A stretch of 64,000 nucleotides of DNA from Sphingomonadales bacterium (GTDB lineage: Bacteria; Pseudomonadota; Alphaproteobacteria; Sphingomonadales; Sphingomonadaceae): assembly GCA_018334165.1 (NCBI GenBank), contig JAGXTB010000245.1, forward strand, positions 1 through 64,000, written 5' to 3'. The notes below the pieces were generated by a model. The model ran no database searches. It was not told where the DNA came from and saw only the letters and a list, made by a program, of their open reading frames with translations. The position numbers and the translations under genes are program-made. Of this stretch, positions 60,533 to 64,000 are shown one piece after another; positions within the stretch are counted from its first letter, which is position 1, and each line of letters opens with the position of its first letter.

Positions 60533-60590
60533 CGAACCCCCGACACGCGGATTATGATTCCGCTGCTCTAACCAGCTGAGCTACTCCGCC
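60514..60590 (-). tRNA. tRNA-Met (anticodon CAT)
   Basis: On the minus strand: acceptor start GGCGGAG, D-arm GCTCAGCTGGTTAGAGC, anticodon stem GCGGA-ATCATAA-TCCGC with CAT, T-arm GGGGGTTCGAGTCCCTC, and encoded CCA. The 77-nt length and the GGTTAGAGC D-loop suit elongator Met; lysidine-modified Ile(CAT) is less likely. Its 3' end is the att core of the island. Confidence 0.95.
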
Positions 60591-60655
60591 ATACCAAGGC
60601 AGTGCCCGGCTATCGCCTGGGCAGGCGGCGCACATAAGGTGCGCTTTGGGCCGGG

Positions 60656-61204
60656 TCAAGCACTGTGTTTGCCCCGGAACTTCCAGACGCCGACCGCCTC
60701 CCAGTGGGGATTGCGGTAGATGTGCAAACCCAGCCCGGTGAAGGCGAAATCGCGCAGGCTGAGGCGCGGTGCCAGCTGCTGTTGCAGCGCCAGTGCGGTC
60801 TTGCGATCGACCTTGTTCTGGATCGTGATGTGCAGCAGCTTGCCGCCTTGGTCTTGCTTGGTCAGCATGTCCCAGAAGTGTTCGGCAATCATGTCGCGCA
60901 CTGCGAGCATTTGTGAGGAGCGGATCGCCAGCGCGGTCCCCTGCCCCAGATCCATCAGTCCGTTTACTTGAGCGCGCGGCGGCGCAAACTCTCCGGCCAT
61001 GCGCGCCAGGAAGCGCGGCAGTTCATCGCGCAGCGAGGGCGCGAAGGAATGAAACAGCGTGACATGGGCCTTCAGCCAATTGCGCTCGGGCGGAAAGTGC
61101 TCGGCCCTCAGACCATTGGACCATGCGAAGATGTCTTCGGGCAATTCGGCCGTGACGATGAACGGCGCGGGCGGTGTCCGCAAAGGGGCAGGCGAGGGAT
61201 CCAT
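60656..61204 (-). CDS. 2'-5' RNA ligase family (2H phosphoesterase) protein
   Basis: 182 aa with the two-His signature: HVTLFH near residue 47 and HITIQNK near 125. This is the LigT/2H phosphoesterase fold acting on 2',3'-cyclic phosphates or related RNA ends. First gene of the chromosomal flank right of the island. The cellular substrate is unknown. Confidence 0.85.
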   Translation of the reverse strand: MDPSPAPLRTPPAPFIVTAELPEDIFAWSNGLRAEHFPPERNWLKAHVTLFHSFAPSLRDELPRFLARMAGEFAPPRAQVNGLMDLGQGTALAIRSSQMLAVRDMIAEHFWDMLTKQDQGGKLLHITIQNKVDRKTALALQQQLAPRLSLRDFAFTGLGLHIYRNPHWEAVGVWKFRGKHSA

Positions 61205-61344
61205 TGCCCTTCTCTAACGCAAAGACCTGGCAACGGCCAAGCCAGAGGCGCTTGTACTGTTTCTAAGGATCAAGAAAGTTAATCGCGCGCTTGAATTCCC
61301 GGTTGGCGCGACGCAAGCTCTGCACCGGAAGAGGAGACCCCGTG

Positions 61345-64000
<2,656 letters not shown>

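Overview
The window looks like alphaproteobacterial, sphingomonad-type DNA (Novosphingobium/Sphingobium/Sphingopyxis-like). This rests on high GC, a catabolic cluster headed by a TonB-dependent receptor, a Ti/sphingomonad-type TraA relaxase followed by a DUF6118-type protein, a DUF6961-type small protein and a SdsA-like alkylsulfatase. The genus is inferred; no rRNA is present.

Most of the window is one mosaic island. The last 19 nt of a tRNA-Met(CAT) gene (60514-60590, minus strand) recur as an exact direct repeat at 43-61. This is what insertion at a tRNA 3' end produces, so about 60.5 kb (43-60532) is probably acquired DNA. I see no intact integrase. Right of the tRNA are ordinary chromosomal genes: a 2'-5' RNA ligase-like 2H protein, an alkylsulfatase and a partial aldo/keto reductase.

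Layout. (1) 0.3-24.1 kb, all minus strand: a catabolic cluster with TonB receptor, MFS transporter, TetR regulator, acylpyruvase-like hydrolase, acyl-CoA ligase, alcohol and aldehyde dehydrogenases, P450, thiolase-fold/DUF35 aldolase-like pair, MaoC hydratases, SDRs, CoA-transferase, CitE-like lyase, HmgA-like ring-cleavage dioxygenase, FAD monooxygenase and two acyl-CoA dehydrogenases. It suits oxidation and beta-oxidation-like removal of a side chain, then ring hydroxylation, ring cleavage and funnelling of a methyl-branched C5 diacid into acetyl-CoA and pyruvate. Palindromes of the form TGGCRY-N2-RYGYCA lie before the receptor, transporter, regulator, monooxygenase and acyl-CoA dehydrogenase units. 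They are probably operators of the TetR protein. (2) 24.6-31.5 kb: AlpA and HTH regulators, then a wrecked F-type conjugation locus (pilin intact; traL/traK deleted through; traB truncated; traC plus the traV end inverted; trbC truncated; traN fused to a foreign 3' end). (3) 32.2-49.6 kb: a DNA phosphorothioation defence locus made of two convergent operons. Plus strand: cysteine desulfurase, DUF4007, large ATPase and PP-loop sulfur-transfer enzyme (SspABCD-like). Minus strand: DptF/SspF-, DptG/SspG- and DptH/SspH-like proteins, then a DUF262 protein and a Ser/Thr kinase. The kinase and nuclease-less DUF262 protein as terminal members are the most novel part. (4) 49.8-56 kb: S24 repressor with operators, small nuclease, a DUF6961-type protein, a truncated pseudokinase, parB and IS256 fragments, a complete IS3-family element and a truncated restriction-modification gene. 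(5) 56-60.4 kb: Ti-type traD-traC, oriT, traA relaxase and a DUF6118-type membrane protein; the traG coupling-protein gene is missing.

The island therefore combines a catabolic regulon, a phage-defence system and two unrelated, incomplete transfer modules. It may be mobilisable in trans through oriT/TraA but does not look self-transmissible. Protein family calls come from reading motifs and translations; no database search was run.
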